Assembly (NCBI RefSeq): GCF_000331735.1
Contig: NC_020126.1
Location: forward strand, 1,612,001 to 1,676,000
Direction: 5' to 3'
From: Myxococcus stipitatus DSM 14675
Lineage (GTDB): Bacteria; Myxococcota; Myxococcia; Myxococcales; Myxococcaceae
Length of the DNA: 64,000 nucleotides
Numbering within the stretch: the stretch's first letter is position 1; the number at the start of each line of letters is the position of its first letter. Positions 26,062 to 34,360 of the stretch are shown piece by piece. The position numbers and the translations under genes are program-made. Under the pieces are notes generated by a model that saw only the letters and a program-made list of their open reading frames with translations, had not been told where the DNA came from and ran no database searches.

Positions 26062-28161
26062 ATGCGTGGGAGTTGGTGGCTTCTTGTGCTGGCCTGGGCC
26101 GCGCCGTCGTTGGCGTGGGGCCGTGCGCCTTCTTCCCCGTCGACTGAGTCCAGGGACGCGAACGCGTCCGTCCCCGTGGAGCCTGTGTCCTCCGAGCCTG
26201 TCGTGGGCTCCGAGGACGCGACGGTGGTGTCGGAGCAGGCCGAGGTCGTCGCGGGTCCAGGGGCCCCGGCGACCTCGGCATCTTCGACGCCCGCCGAGCC
26301 GTCTGTTGAAGCCGAGACCGCGAAGGACGATGTGCCGGTGGCGCGCACGGTGGTGACGGCGTCGCGCCGGCAGGAGCGGCTGAGCGAGACGCCCGTGGCC
26401 ACGGAGGTCATCACCCGCTCGGAAATCCTGGCGACGGGCGCGCGCGACGCGTCGGAGCTGCTGGCCGCGCACCCGGGGCTGCAGGTGGTGCAGACCTTCG
26501 CGGGGGCATCCGTGCAGGTGCAGGGCCTGGGGCCCGAGTACGTGCTGGTGCTGGTGGATGGAGAGCGGGTGGCGGGCCGCGTCGCGGGTGGCGTGGACCT
26601 GTCGCGGCTGTCGCTCGAGGACGTGGAGCAGGTGGAGATCGTCAAGGGCCCGTCGTCGGTGCTCTACGGCAGTGACGCGGTGGGCGGCGTGGTGAACTTC
26701 ATCACGCGGCGCGCGCGACAGCCGCTCGGCGGCGAGCTCCGCGTCGCCTATGGCGAGCTGAACCGGTTGGACTTGGACGCGACGGGCGAGGCGCGCGGCG
26801 AGCGCTGGGGCCTGCGCGTGAGCGGTGGGATGCAGCGCCGCTCGTCGTATGACTTGCAGCCCTCGGACGAGGGCACCACGGGCAGCAGCCTGGAGGGCTT
26901 CGACGTCTCCGCGAGTGGAGACTTGAAGGGGGAGGGCGCCTTCTCGTTGGAGGGCTCCGCGGGCTTCTCGCGGCGCACGCAGCGTGGGGTGGACCTGGGC
27001 GTCGCGGGGGCGGTGTTCGACCGGGCGAGCCGCGATACCTCGATGACCGGGCGCATGGCGCCGTCCTGGAAGCTCAGCGACGAGGCGACGCTGCGCGTAG
27101 AGGGCTCCTACACCCACTTCCAGCGGCGCTACCTGCGAGACCAACGTCGAGCCACCGCGCTGGACACGGTGGAGGACACCCGCGAGCAGCAGGCGCGCGT
27201 GGGCACTCAGCTCGACGCGCGCGTGGGTGAGCACCATGCCTTCGTCGTGGGCGCGGAGGTGCTGGGCGAGCTGCTCGCGGCGGACCGACTGGACTCCGGA
27301 CAAGGAGAGCGCGGGCGGGCCGCCGTCTACGCGCAGGACAGCTGGACGCTGGCGACGGGGCCCAAGCTGGTGGTGGTGCCTGGCGCGCGCGTGGACGTGG
27401 ACACGCAGTTCGGCACGGCCGTCACGCCTCGGCTCGCGGCGAAGGTGGACCCGCTGTCGTGGCTCACGCTGCGCGGCAGCTACGGCTGGGGCTACCGCGC
27501 GCCGGGCTTCCAGGAGCTGCTCCTCGACTTCGAGAACCCCACCGTGGGCTATGCCGTGCGCGGCAACCCGGACCTGAAGCCGGAGCGCTCGCGCAGCTTC
27601 AGCGTGTCCGCGGAGCTTCGGCCGCTGGAGTCCTCGCTCGTGTGGGTGAGCGCGTTCCAGCACTCGCTGCGCGACATGATTGGCACGTCGCTCCAGCAGT
27701 TGAGCGAGGGGCAGCTCTTCACCTACGTCAACGTGGCGCGAGCGCGCGTGCGCGGCGGCGAGGTGGGGCTCCGTCAGCGCCTTCCGTGGCGCCTCTCCGG
27801 CGAGGTGGCGTACTCTCTCACCGACGGGCGCGATGAGTCGATGAACCGGGCGCTGGAAGGGCAGACGCGTCACCGCTTCACCGCGCAGGCCACATGGCGT
27901 CATCGCGAGTGGGGCCTGGAGACATGGGCCCGCGCGGCGCTGGTGGGCGAGCGTCCCTTCTACCCGGACACGGACGGCGACGGCATCGCCAATCCCTATC
28001 AGTCGAAGCCCTACGTCACCGTGGACGCCCGCGTCGCGTGGCGCCCGCGCGAGTCCCTCCAGTTCTTCGTGCTGGGGTCCAACCTCGCCGACGCGGGCAA
28101 CGCCACGGACCTGCCCATTCCTCCTCGTGCCTTCCAGGCCGGCGTCTCGTTCCGGCTGTGA
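26062..28161 (+). CDS. hmuR: TonB-dependent heme receptor (HmuR-like)
   Basis: The GGAGG site before ATG 26062 and a signal ending SLAWGRA support the start. After a low-complexity acidic linker (residues 25-90) comes the plug domain: TVVTASRRQERLSETPVATE, then LVLVDGERVAG and QVEIVKGPSSVLYGSDAVGG. The 22-strand barrel follows to the end (AGVSFRL). The barrel contains YRAP (in YGWGYRAPGFQELL) and NPDL (in RGNPDLKPE), the pair known as heme-receptor signature motifs. The next gene is HmuY and the rest of the operon handles heme, so heme is the likely ligand. Length 699 aa is normal. Transport across the outer membrane would need TonB-ExbBD encoded elsewhere. Confidence 0.9.
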   Translation: MRGSWWLLVLAWAAPSLAWGRAPSSPSTESRDANASVPVEPVSSEPVVGSEDATVVSEQAEVVAGPGAPATSASSTPAEPSVEAETAKDDVPVARTVVTASRRQERLSETPVATEVITRSEILATGARDASELLAAHPGLQVVQTFAGASVQVQGLGPEYVLVLVDGERVAGRVAGGVDLSRLSLEDVEQVEIVKGPSSVLYGSDAVGGVVNFITRRARQPLGGELRVAYGELNRLDLDATGEARGERWGLRVSGGMQRRSSYDLQPSDEGTTGSSLEGFDVSASGDLKGEGAFSLEGSAGFSRRTQRGVDLGVAGAVFDRASRDTSMTGRMAPSWKLSDEATLRVEGSYTHFQRRYLRDQRRATALDTVEDTREQQARVGTQLDARVGEHHAFVVGAEVLGELLAADRLDSGQGERGRAAVYAQDSWTLATGPKLVVVPGARVDVDTQFGTAVTPRLAAKVDPLSWLTLRGSYGWGYRAPGFQELLLDFENPTVGYAVRGNPDLKPERSRSFSVSAELRPLESSLVWVSAFQHSLRDMIGTSLQQLSEGQLFTYVNVARARVRGGEVGLRQRLPWRLSGEVAYSLTDGRDESMNRALEGQTRHRFTAQATWRHREWGLETWARAALVGERPFYPDTDGDGIANPYQSKPYVTVDARVAWRPRESLQFFVLGSNLADAGNATDLPIPPRAFQAGVSFRL

Positions 28162-28190
28162 ATCACCCCTCTCTACTTCAAGGAGCCCTC

Positions 28191-28829
28191 ATGTCCCGCC
28201 CCACCTTCCTCTCCGTGTCCCGCGCCGCCGCCGCGCTGTGCCTGGCCGGTACGCTCTCCGCTTGTGGTGACGACCTGGAGCTCACGCCCGCGCCGCCCAA
28301 TGGCACGCATGTGAGTCACGTCAGCAACGCGGACGGCTCCATCACCACCGTGGTGGACGCCACGAGCAAGGAGGCCTGGATTGGCTTGGACCTGGACACC
28401 GGCGAGCAGGTGAGCGCGGGCCAGGATGCCGTCTGGGATTTGTCCTTCCAGCGCTTCGGCGTCCGCTCGCGGGGTGGCGTGAATGGGAAGGGCGGCGTGG
28501 AGGTGGCGGTGCTGCCCGCGCAGGACTTCACCAAGCTGACCCAGGCGCCCGTGAGCGGGTACTCGGTGGACGCGGATGACGGCGACGACGAGGGCGCGGA
28601 CCCGGACACGGTGTTCCAGGCCAACGGCGGCTGGTACGCCTACGACGTCTCGTCGCACAAGCTGACCGCGCGTCAGCAGGTGTACGTCGTGCGCTCCGAC
28701 TCGAAGGCGTACTTCAAGGTGGAGATGCTCTCCTACTACGACGACGCCGGCACGCCCGCGATGCTCAAGCTGCGCTGGGCGAAGGTGTCCGCGCCCGCGT
28801 CGGGCTCGTCCGTCGAAGCGTCTCACTGA
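28191..28829 (+). CDS. hmuY: HmuY-family heme-binding lipoprotein
   Basis: AAGGAG precedes the ATG at 28191 by a good spacing. The signal ends in the lipobox LSACGD. The mature 190 residues fit the HmuY family: an early VVDATSKEAWIGLDLDTGEQ segment, the characteristic WDLSFQRFGVRSRGGVNGKG, and the C-terminal SKAYFKVEMLSYYDDAGTPA and KLRWAKV. In Porphyromonas HmuY captures heme at the surface and hands it to the HmuR receptor. An Asp-rich insertion (residues 122-133) is unusual. The gene is 29 bases after hmuR. Confidence 0.85.
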   Translation: MSRPTFLSVSRAAAALCLAGTLSACGDDLELTPAPPNGTHVSHVSNADGSITTVVDATSKEAWIGLDLDTGEQVSAGQDAVWDLSFQRFGVRSRGGVNGKGGVEVAVLPAQDFTKLTQAPVSGYSVDADDGDDEGADPDTVFQANGGWYAYDVSSHKLTARQQVYVVRSDSKAYFKVEMLSYYDDAGTPAMLKLRWAKVSAPASGSSVEASH

Positions 28830-28888
28830 TTCTTGGTCGTGGATGTCTGTCGTTGATGTGGATGCACCCCTCTCCCCTGGAACCCGTC

Positions 28889-29983
28889 ATGATTGCTCCT
28901 TCTGTCTCCACCGCGTCTTCTTCCGAGCCCACCGCCCTCCGTCAGCGCTGGCACGCGCTGAGAGAGAGCCAACCGCGCACGCGCATCCGCGATGCCGCGA
29001 CACAGCTGGGGGTGAGTGAGGCCCAGTTGCTCGCGACGGGCGTGGGCGAGGACGTCGTGCGGCTGGACCTGCGGCTCGACACGCTGCTGCCGAAGCTGGA
29101 GTCGCTGGGCAAGGTGATGACGCTCACGCGCAACGAGAGCGCGGTGCATGAGAAGCGCGGCCTGTACCGCAACGTCGAGGTGAACGGCGCCGTCGCGCTG
29201 GCGCTGGACGAGAACATCGACCTGCGGCTGTTCCTCCACCGGTGGCGCTTCGGCTTCGCGTTCCGCGAGGTGCGGCCCGAGGGCACGCGGCGCAGCCTGC
29301 ACTTCTTCGACCCCGCGGGCATGGCCATCCACAAGGTCTACGTGGAGGACGAGGCGGGCGTCAGCGCGTTCGAGCAACTGGTGACGGACTACACCCACGC
29401 GGAGCAGTCGCGCGAGCTGCCCGTGGAGCCGGTGGCCGCCGCCGAGGTGCCTCGGCCCGACTCCGAGATTGACGTGGAGGGGCTGGTGAGTGGCTGGCGC
29501 GGGCTCCAGGACACGCACGAGTTCTTCCCGCTGCTGCGCCGCTTCAAGGTGGCGCGCACGCAGGCGCTGCGCCTGGTGAGCCCGGAGATGACCACGCCCG
29601 TGGCGCCCGCGTCGCTGACGTGGGTGCTGGAGAAGGCGTCCGCGTCGGGGCTGCCCATCATGGTGTTCGTGGGGAACGCCGGCGCCATCCAGATTCACAC
29701 GGGCCCCGTGCACACCGTCCGCGCCATGGGGCCGTGGATGAACGTGCTGGACCCGAGCTTCAACCTGCACCTGCGCACGGACCACATCCACTCGGCGTGG
29801 GTTGTCCGCAAGCCCACGCGCGACGGCATCGTCACCTCGCTGGAGCTGTTCGACGCGGCGGGGGAGAACATCGCGCTGCTCTTCGGCAAGCGGAAGCCCG
29901 GCGTGCCCGAGTCCCTCGAGTGGCGGGCGCTCATCGATGAGCTGGTCGCCGCGCTGCCCGTCTCGACGGCGGTGGTGTCATGA
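28889..29983 (+). CDS. hmuS: HmuS/HemS-type cytoplasmic heme-handling protein
   Basis: Several in-frame starts lie between 28856 and 28889. ATG 28889 is used because it gives the usual HemS N-terminus (ALRQRWHALRESQPRTRIRD, then AATQLGVSEAQL). The 364-residue protein has the two-fold HemS layout, with halves around 25-180 (KVMTLTRNESAVHEKRGLYR) and 200-355 (IMVFVGNAGAIQIHTGPVHT, then MNVLDPSFNLHLRTDHI). In relatives such proteins accept heme from the importer and degrade it or pass it on. There is no signal peptide. The stop overlaps hmuT by 4 bases. Confidence 0.9.
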   Translation: MIAPSVSTASSSEPTALRQRWHALRESQPRTRIRDAATQLGVSEAQLLATGVGEDVVRLDLRLDTLLPKLESLGKVMTLTRNESAVHEKRGLYRNVEVNGAVALALDENIDLRLFLHRWRFGFAFREVRPEGTRRSLHFFDPAGMAIHKVYVEDEAGVSAFEQLVTDYTHAEQSRELPVEPVAAAEVPRPDSEIDVEGLVSGWRGLQDTHEFFPLLRRFKVARTQALRLVSPEMTTPVAPASLTWVLEKASASGLPIMVFVGNAGAIQIHTGPVHTVRAMGPWMNVLDPSFNLHLRTDHIHSAWVVRKPTRDGIVTSLELFDAAGENIALLFGKRKPGVPESLEWRALIDELVAALPVSTAVVS

Positions 29984-30876
29984 AGCGCGCCTCCTGGCTC
30001 GTGGCGGGATTGCTCCTGGCGCAGCCCGCGCTGGCCGCGGAGCCCCAGGCGAAGGGCAAGGCTCCCGCCGCCGCGAAGGCTCCCATGGTCTCTGTCCCCA
30101 AGCTGGTGACGGTGGGGCCGGCCATCACGGAGACGGTGTTCGCGCTGGGGATGGGCGAGCAGGTGGTGGGCGTGGACGACACCAGCCTCGCGCTGCCCGT
30201 GGCGCGTGGTCGTCCTCGCGTGGGCTATCTGCGTGCGCTCTCCTCGGAGTCGCTGCTCGCGCTGGGGGCGGGGTGGCTGCTGGCCACGGATGAGGCGGGG
30301 CCCCCGGGCGTCCTCGAGCAGCTCCGGACCGGCGGCATGGAGGTCGTCGTGCTGTCCAACAAGCCCACGGTGGACGAGGCGCGGCTGCGCATCCGCACGC
30401 TGGCGGCGAAGCTGGGCCGCATGGCCGAGGGCGACGCCGTGATTGCCCGCCTGGAGAAGGACCTGAAGCGCGCCGAGGCACGGGCGGCGGTGAAGCCCGC
30501 GAAGCCCACGCGTGTCCTCTCGCTCTATGCCCGGGGCGCCAATGCGCTGATGGTCGCGGGCTCGGAGACGGCGACGAATGAGCTCATCCGGCTGGCGGGC
30601 GCGGTGAACGCGGTGTCGGGTTACTCCGGCCACAAGCCGTTGACGGCCGAGGCGGCGGTCCTGGCCGCGCCGGACATCATCATGCTCCCCGCGAGCACGC
30701 TGACGGCGCTGGGCGGAGAGCAGGGCCTGCGCGCGGTTCCCGGACTGTCCCAGGTGAAGGGCTGGAAGGTGGTCCCCATCGACGACGTCCACTTCATGAG
30801 CCTGGGGCCTCAGCTGGGCAAGGCCGTGCACCTCTTGCAGGACGGCATGGGGCTGCCCGCGCGGGACGAGACATGA
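29980..30876 (+). CDS. hmuT: Periplasmic heme-binding protein (HmuT)
   Basis: This 298-residue class III substrate-binding protein carries a Sec signal ending PALAAEP. The fold is marked by LVTVGPAITETVFALGMGEQ and the following VVGVDDTS. The Tyr in RVGYLRALSSES matches the heme-ligating Tyr region of ShuT/PhuT/HmuT proteins, and the C-terminal half contains GAVNAVSGYSGHKPLTAEA. It delivers heme from the receptor to the HmuUV transporter. It overlaps both neighbours by 4 bases, so stoichiometric expression is expected. Confidence 0.93.
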   Translation: MKRASWLVAGLLLAQPALAAEPQAKGKAPAAAKAPMVSVPKLVTVGPAITETVFALGMGEQVVGVDDTSLALPVARGRPRVGYLRALSSESLLALGAGWLLATDEAGPPGVLEQLRTGGMEVVVLSNKPTVDEARLRIRTLAAKLGRMAEGDAVIARLEKDLKRAEARAAVKPAKPTRVLSLYARGANALMVAGSETATNELIRLAGAVNAVSGYSGHKPLTAEAAVLAAPDIIMLPASTLTALGGEQGLRAVPGLSQVKGWKVVPIDDVHFMSLGPQLGKAVHLLQDGMGLPARDET

Positions 30877-31976
30877 GCGCGTCGGATGTCGCCTCCACCC
30901 CCGTGTCCGCGTCGTTTCCGGCGCGGGCGCAGGCGCGGTCGGCCTACTCGCGCCCCCGTCCTTGGTGGGTGCTGGGCACGGCGCTCGCGGGCGCGGTGTT
31001 GATGTCGCTCGCGGTGGGCTCGGTGCGAGTGCCACTCTTGGGCCTCGTGGGCAGCGTGCTCGGGGCGCTGGGCGTGGAGACGGGGCATCGGTTGGAGCCC
31101 ATGCAGGAGGCGGTGCTGCTCTCCATCCGGCTGCCGCGCGTGGTGCTCGGCGTGCTGGTGGGCGCGGTGCTCGCCACGTGTGGCGCCGCGCTCCAAGCGT
31201 TGTTCCGAAACCCGCTCGTGGAGCCGGGGTTGTTGGGCACCTCGAGTGGCGCGGCGCTGGGGGCGGTGACGGCCATCGTCATGGACGTCGCGCTCAGCTC
31301 GCGGCTGGGGCCGTTCCGCATCCTGGCGGTGCCGGGCGCGGCCTTCATCGGCGCGCTGGGGGCCACGATGCTCGCGCAGCGCATCGGGACGGGCGGTGGG
31401 CGCACGGAGACGGCGCGCATCCTCTTGTCGGGTGTGGCGGTGAGCGCGGGAGCGGCGGCGGGCATTGGCCTGCTCATGCAGGTGGCGACGGACGCACAGC
31501 TTCGCACCATCACCTTCTGGACGTGGGGCAGTCTGGCGGGCTCCTCGTGGAGCGTGGTGGGGGCGTCGGCGGCTCCGCTCGCGGTGGCGCTGTGGCTGCT
31601 CTTGCGCGAGGCACGCACGCTGAATCTGTTGCTCCTCGGAGAGCGCGAGGCGTGGCACCTGGGCGTGGATGTGGAGCGGCTCAAGCGCCGGCTCATCCTC
31701 GCGGCGGCGCTGGGCGTTGGAGCGGCGGTGTCCGTCACGGGCATCATCGGCTTCGTGGGGTTGTTGGTGCCCGCGCTGTTGCGGCTGGCGCTGGGGCCCG
31801 ACCATCGACGATTGATGGGCGCTTCCGCGCTGCTGGGCTCGACGCTGCTGGTGGTGGCGGACACGCTGTCGCGTACGGCGGCGGACCCGGCGGAGTTGCC
31901 CGTGGGCGCGCTGACGTCCGTGTTGGGGGTGCCGGTCTTCGTCGCGCTCCTGGCGCGCGGTAAGGGGGCGGTATGA
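30873..31976 (+). CDS. hmuU: Heme ABC transporter permease (HmuU, FecCD family)
   Basis: The 367-residue protein has about nine to ten hydrophobic helices typical of FecCD permeases. Signature segments are IRLPRVVLGVLVGAVLATCG, ALFRNPLVEPGLLGTSSGAA, ARILLSGVAVSAGAAAGIGL, the cytoplasmic coupling helix GVAVS...GIIGFVGLLVPALLRL, and ADTLSRTA near the end. A 35-residue polar N-terminal arm precedes the first helix. Start and stop both overlap their neighbours by 4 bases (ATGA). Confidence 0.94.
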   Translation: MSASDVASTPVSASFPARAQARSAYSRPRPWWVLGTALAGAVLMSLAVGSVRVPLLGLVGSVLGALGVETGHRLEPMQEAVLLSIRLPRVVLGVLVGAVLATCGAALQALFRNPLVEPGLLGTSSGAALGAVTAIVMDVALSSRLGPFRILAVPGAAFIGALGATMLAQRIGTGGGRTETARILLSGVAVSAGAAAGIGLLMQVATDAQLRTITFWTWGSLAGSSWSVVGASAAPLAVALWLLLREARTLNLLLLGEREAWHLGVDVERLKRRLILAAALGVGAAVSVTGIIGFVGLLVPALLRLALGPDHRRLMGASALLGSTLLVVADTLSRTAADPAELPVGALTSVLGVPVFVALLARGKGAV

Positions 31977-32776
31977 GCCTCCAGGCACGGGGCATCGAAG
32001 TGTGGCGGGGCCGAGGGTGCGCCTTGGGCCCCCTGTCCCTGGAGTTGGTCCCTGGCGAGGTGCTCGCCGTCGTGGGGCCCAACGGTGCTGGCAAGTCCAC
32101 GCTGTTGTCGGCGTTCTCGGGTGAGCTGCGCTGCGCGGTGGGCGAAGTCCTGCTGGATGGGCAGCCGCTGTTGAAGTGGCCGTCGCGCGAGCGTGCGCTG
32201 CGGTTGGGCGTGCTCCCACAGGAGTCGTCGCTGGGGTTTGGTTTCACGGTGCTGGAGGTGGCGCTCCTGGGCCGCAGTCCTCATGTGTCGCGAGGTGAGG
32301 GCAGCGCGGACATGGAGGTGGCGCTGGCTGCGCTGGATGTGATGGACATCCGGCATCTGGCGTCGCGGCCCTACACGGCGCTCTCGGGTGGAGAGCGGCA
32401 GCGTGCGCAGTTGGCGCGCGTGCTGGCGCAACTCTGGGATGCGCCGACGGATGGGCATCGCTATCTCTTGCTCGACGAACCGACGTCGAGTCTGGACCTG
32501 GCGCATCAACACCTGGTCCTGGAGGAGGCCACGCGTTTTGCTCGCAAGGGCGGCGCGGTGCTCGCGGTGCTTCACGACTTGAATCTCGCCGCGCGCTACG
32601 CGCATCGCATCGCGGTGCTCGCGGGAGGCAAGCTGGTGGAGCTGGGGCCTCCTTCTCAAGTCCTGCGTGCCGAGCTCATCGCCAGCACGTTTGGTCTGCA
32701 GGTCCAGGTGGTGCAGTGGCCAGACGTCGCGGGGCCGCTCGTCATCCCCTCGGGCCGTGCCTCGCCTCCTGCGTGA
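31973..32776 (+). CDS. hmuV: Heme ABC transporter ATPase (HmuV)
   Basis: The 267-residue nucleotide-binding protein has Walker A VVGPNGAGKST, signature LSGGERQRAQLARVL, Walker B YLLLDEPTSSLD and the switch His in VLHDLNLAARYAH. An insertion before Walker B (WDAPTDGHR) is typical of heme importers of the HmuV group. It powers the HmuU permease. The last gene of the heme operon, it is followed by a 240-base gap containing an inverted repeat. Confidence 0.95.
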   Translation: MSLQARGIEVWRGRGCALGPLSLELVPGEVLAVVGPNGAGKSTLLSAFSGELRCAVGEVLLDGQPLLKWPSRERALRLGVLPQESSLGFGFTVLEVALLGRSPHVSRGEGSADMEVALAALDVMDIRHLASRPYTALSGGERQRAQLARVLAQLWDAPTDGHRYLLLDEPTSSLDLAHQHLVLEEATRFARKGGAVLAVLHDLNLAARYAHRIAVLAGGKLVELGPPSQVLRAELIASTFGLQVQVVQWPDVAGPLVIPSGRASPPA

Positions 32777-32818
32777 GCGGAGGTGGTGGGTGAAGTGGAA
32801 GCAGTCTTGAAGTGACTT

Positions 32819-32885
32819 CTCGCGGGGGTGTGCGGCGGACCCGGCCTCCCTCCAAGCAGCACCGTCGGGCGCCCGCCCCCGCGAG
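32819..32885. repeat. 10-bp inverted repeat after hmuV
   Basis: CTCGCGGGGG at 32819-32828 pairs perfectly with CCCCCGCGAG at 32876-32885 across a 47-base loop that is itself GC-rich. There is no T-run. It may end the heme operon in a factor-dependent way or fold in the leader of the following EamA gene. The rest of the 32777-33016 gap shows nothing I can name. Confidence 0.35.
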
Positions 32886-33016
32886 GAGTGTCTTCAACGA
32901 AGGTCCAGGCACACGCGTTGTCTGTTTCCGGCCCCAGCGGGCTGGCGAGCGGACAGAGGACTGCGCCGGGGCAGGGGACGCGATACATACGGGCTTCGCG
33001 CCGTCGAGGAGCCTCG

Positions 33017-33865
33017 TTGGAGACCGTTGCCCTGGTGTGGGTGTTGTTGTCCGCGTTCCTGCACGCGTCGTGGAACGCGATGCTCAAGAAGCATCCGCAT
33101 CCCGAGGCCGGGGTGGTGGGTGTCATCACCGTGGCGATGGTGGGCGGAGGGCTCTGGGCATTCGGGATGAAGGGGGAGGCGTTCCCCACCACGCGAGGGC
33201 TCGCCTGGGCGCTGGCGGCGGGGGCGTGTGAGAGCGTCTATCTCGCGGCGTTGTCCCGGGCGCTGCATCGAGCACCGCTGGGCCTGGCGTACACGGTGTC
33301 GCGCGGTGGGGCGATGTTGCTGGTGTGGCCCGTGTCCGTGCTGCTGCTGGGGGAGCCGGTCTCCGCGTGGACGCTCACGGGGGCGGTGGTGCTGGGCGGC
33401 GGGCTCGCGGTGATGCATGTGGCGCGTCCGACGGGGCCCGCGGCTTCGGGCGTGGCCTGGGCCGCGCTGGCGGCGGTGGCCATCGCGGGCTACCACTTGA
33501 GTTACAAGCTGGCGCTCGCGGAGGGGGCACAGCCGCCCGCGCTGTTCACGACGGGACTGCTCGTCGCGTTGCCGGTGCTGATGCTGGAGCGCGGCCGGAG
33601 CCTGGGGTGGGGCGCGCTTCAACGTCAGGCGTGGAGCCGCCCCGGGCTGGTCGTCACGGCGGGAGCCATCTGCATGGCGTCCTTTGCGCTGCTCTTGTCG
33701 GCGCTCAACGACAGCGGAGCGGGGGCCGTGCTCACGTTGCGCAACACCTCCATCGCGTTCGCGTTGGTGCTGGCGGCGCTCCAAGGAGAGCGACTCGGGC
33801 GCCGCCAACTCCTGGGCGCGGCGCTTGTCTCCGTGGGCGCGGTGTTGCTGGGAATGCCCGCGTAG
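33017..33865 (+). CDS. EamA/DMT-family transporter, TTG start, 282 aa
   Basis: No ATG or GTG fits the start of the fold. TTG at 33017 lies 6 bases after a strong GAGGAG site and opens directly into the first helix (ETVALVWVLLSAFLHASWNA). About ten hydrophobic helices follow in the two-EamA arrangement, with the usual short repeat GAGCESVYLAALSRALHRAP in the first half and NTSIAFALVLAALQGERLG in the second. Members export small metabolites or amino acids; the substrate is not predictable. Its final 28 codons are the parent of the degenerate repeat array that follows. Confidence 0.85.
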   Translation: METVALVWVLLSAFLHASWNAMLKKHPHPEAGVVGVITVAMVGGGLWAFGMKGEAFPTTRGLAWALAAGACESVYLAALSRALHRAPLGLAYTVSRGGAMLLVWPVSVLLLGEPVSAWTLTGAVVLGGGLAVMHVARPTGPAASGVAWAALAAVAIAGYHLSYKLALAEGAQPPALFTTGLLVALPVLMLERGRSLGWGALQRQAWSRPGLVVTAGAICMASFALLLSALNDSGAGAVLTLRNTSIAFALVLAALQGERLGRRQLLGAALVSVGAVLLGMPA

Positions 33866-34360
33866 AGGCGGCCCGGGCACGCTCCGAGGAGAGTGGCACG
33901 GACGCCGACAGCACTTCGGTGCGGTGTTGTGGGGAATGCCCGCATGAGCGGCTCGGGCACGCTCCGAGGAGAGTGGCACGGACGCCGACAGCTCTTCGGT
34001 GCGGTGTTGTGGGGAATGCCCTCATGAGCAGCTCGGGCTCGCTTCAAGGAGAGCGGCACGGACGCCGACAGCTCTTCGGCGCGGTGTTGTTGGGAATGCC
34101 CGCATGAGCGAGCGGCTCGGGCTCGCTTCAACGAGAGTGACTGGGGCGCCGTTAGCTCTTCGGTGCGGTGTTGCAGGGACTACCCGCGTGAGCGGCTCGG
34201 GCGCCGCCCGCTGATGTGCGCGGCTTTTGTTTCCGAGGGCCGTGCGCGATTCCTTGTGGTGCTGCCGGGAAGGCGCGCGTGAGCGCCTTCTCGTGCTTCC
34301 TGGAGAGTGGCGCCGCCGCTCACGGGCGCGGCGCTCGTCTCCGTAGACAAGGTCGAAGGG
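33866..34360. repeat. Array of degenerate copies of the EamA gene's 3' end
   Basis: This gap between two convergent genes is filled by copies of the last codons of the EamA gene (33779-33865). Four copies (33882-33947, 33962-34027, 34042-34107, 34126-34191) are each 66 bases, spaced 80, 80 and 84 bases apart. Each matches the gene in its own reading frame through to a stop codon (GMPA-stop, GMPS-stop, GMPA-stop, GLPA-stop), but with the same 21-base in-frame deletion between two GGGCGCG direct repeats of the gene. Copy 4 carries two internal stops. Two more diverged copies that keep the deleted segment are visible at about 34197-34290 and 34295-34347. No promoter or independent gene is apparent. 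Confidence 0.85.

Noticed and set aside
25666..27903. A 745-codon minus-strand frame opposite the TonB receptor
   Set aside because: It is Arg/His-rich low-complexity shadow sequence, and it crosses the promoter and the Com-like gene. The plus strand carries recognisable plug and barrel motifs.
33882..34191. CRISPR array
   Set aside because: The units are regularly spaced (about 80 bases) but the repeat is 66 bases, degenerate and homologous to the 3' end of the adjacent gene, with near-constant 14-18 base linkers instead of unique spacers.
33999..34214. Small protein genes inside the repeat array
   Set aside because: The frames exist only because the copies inherit coding sequence from the parent gene. 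They have no convincing start or ribosome site and one copy has internal stops.
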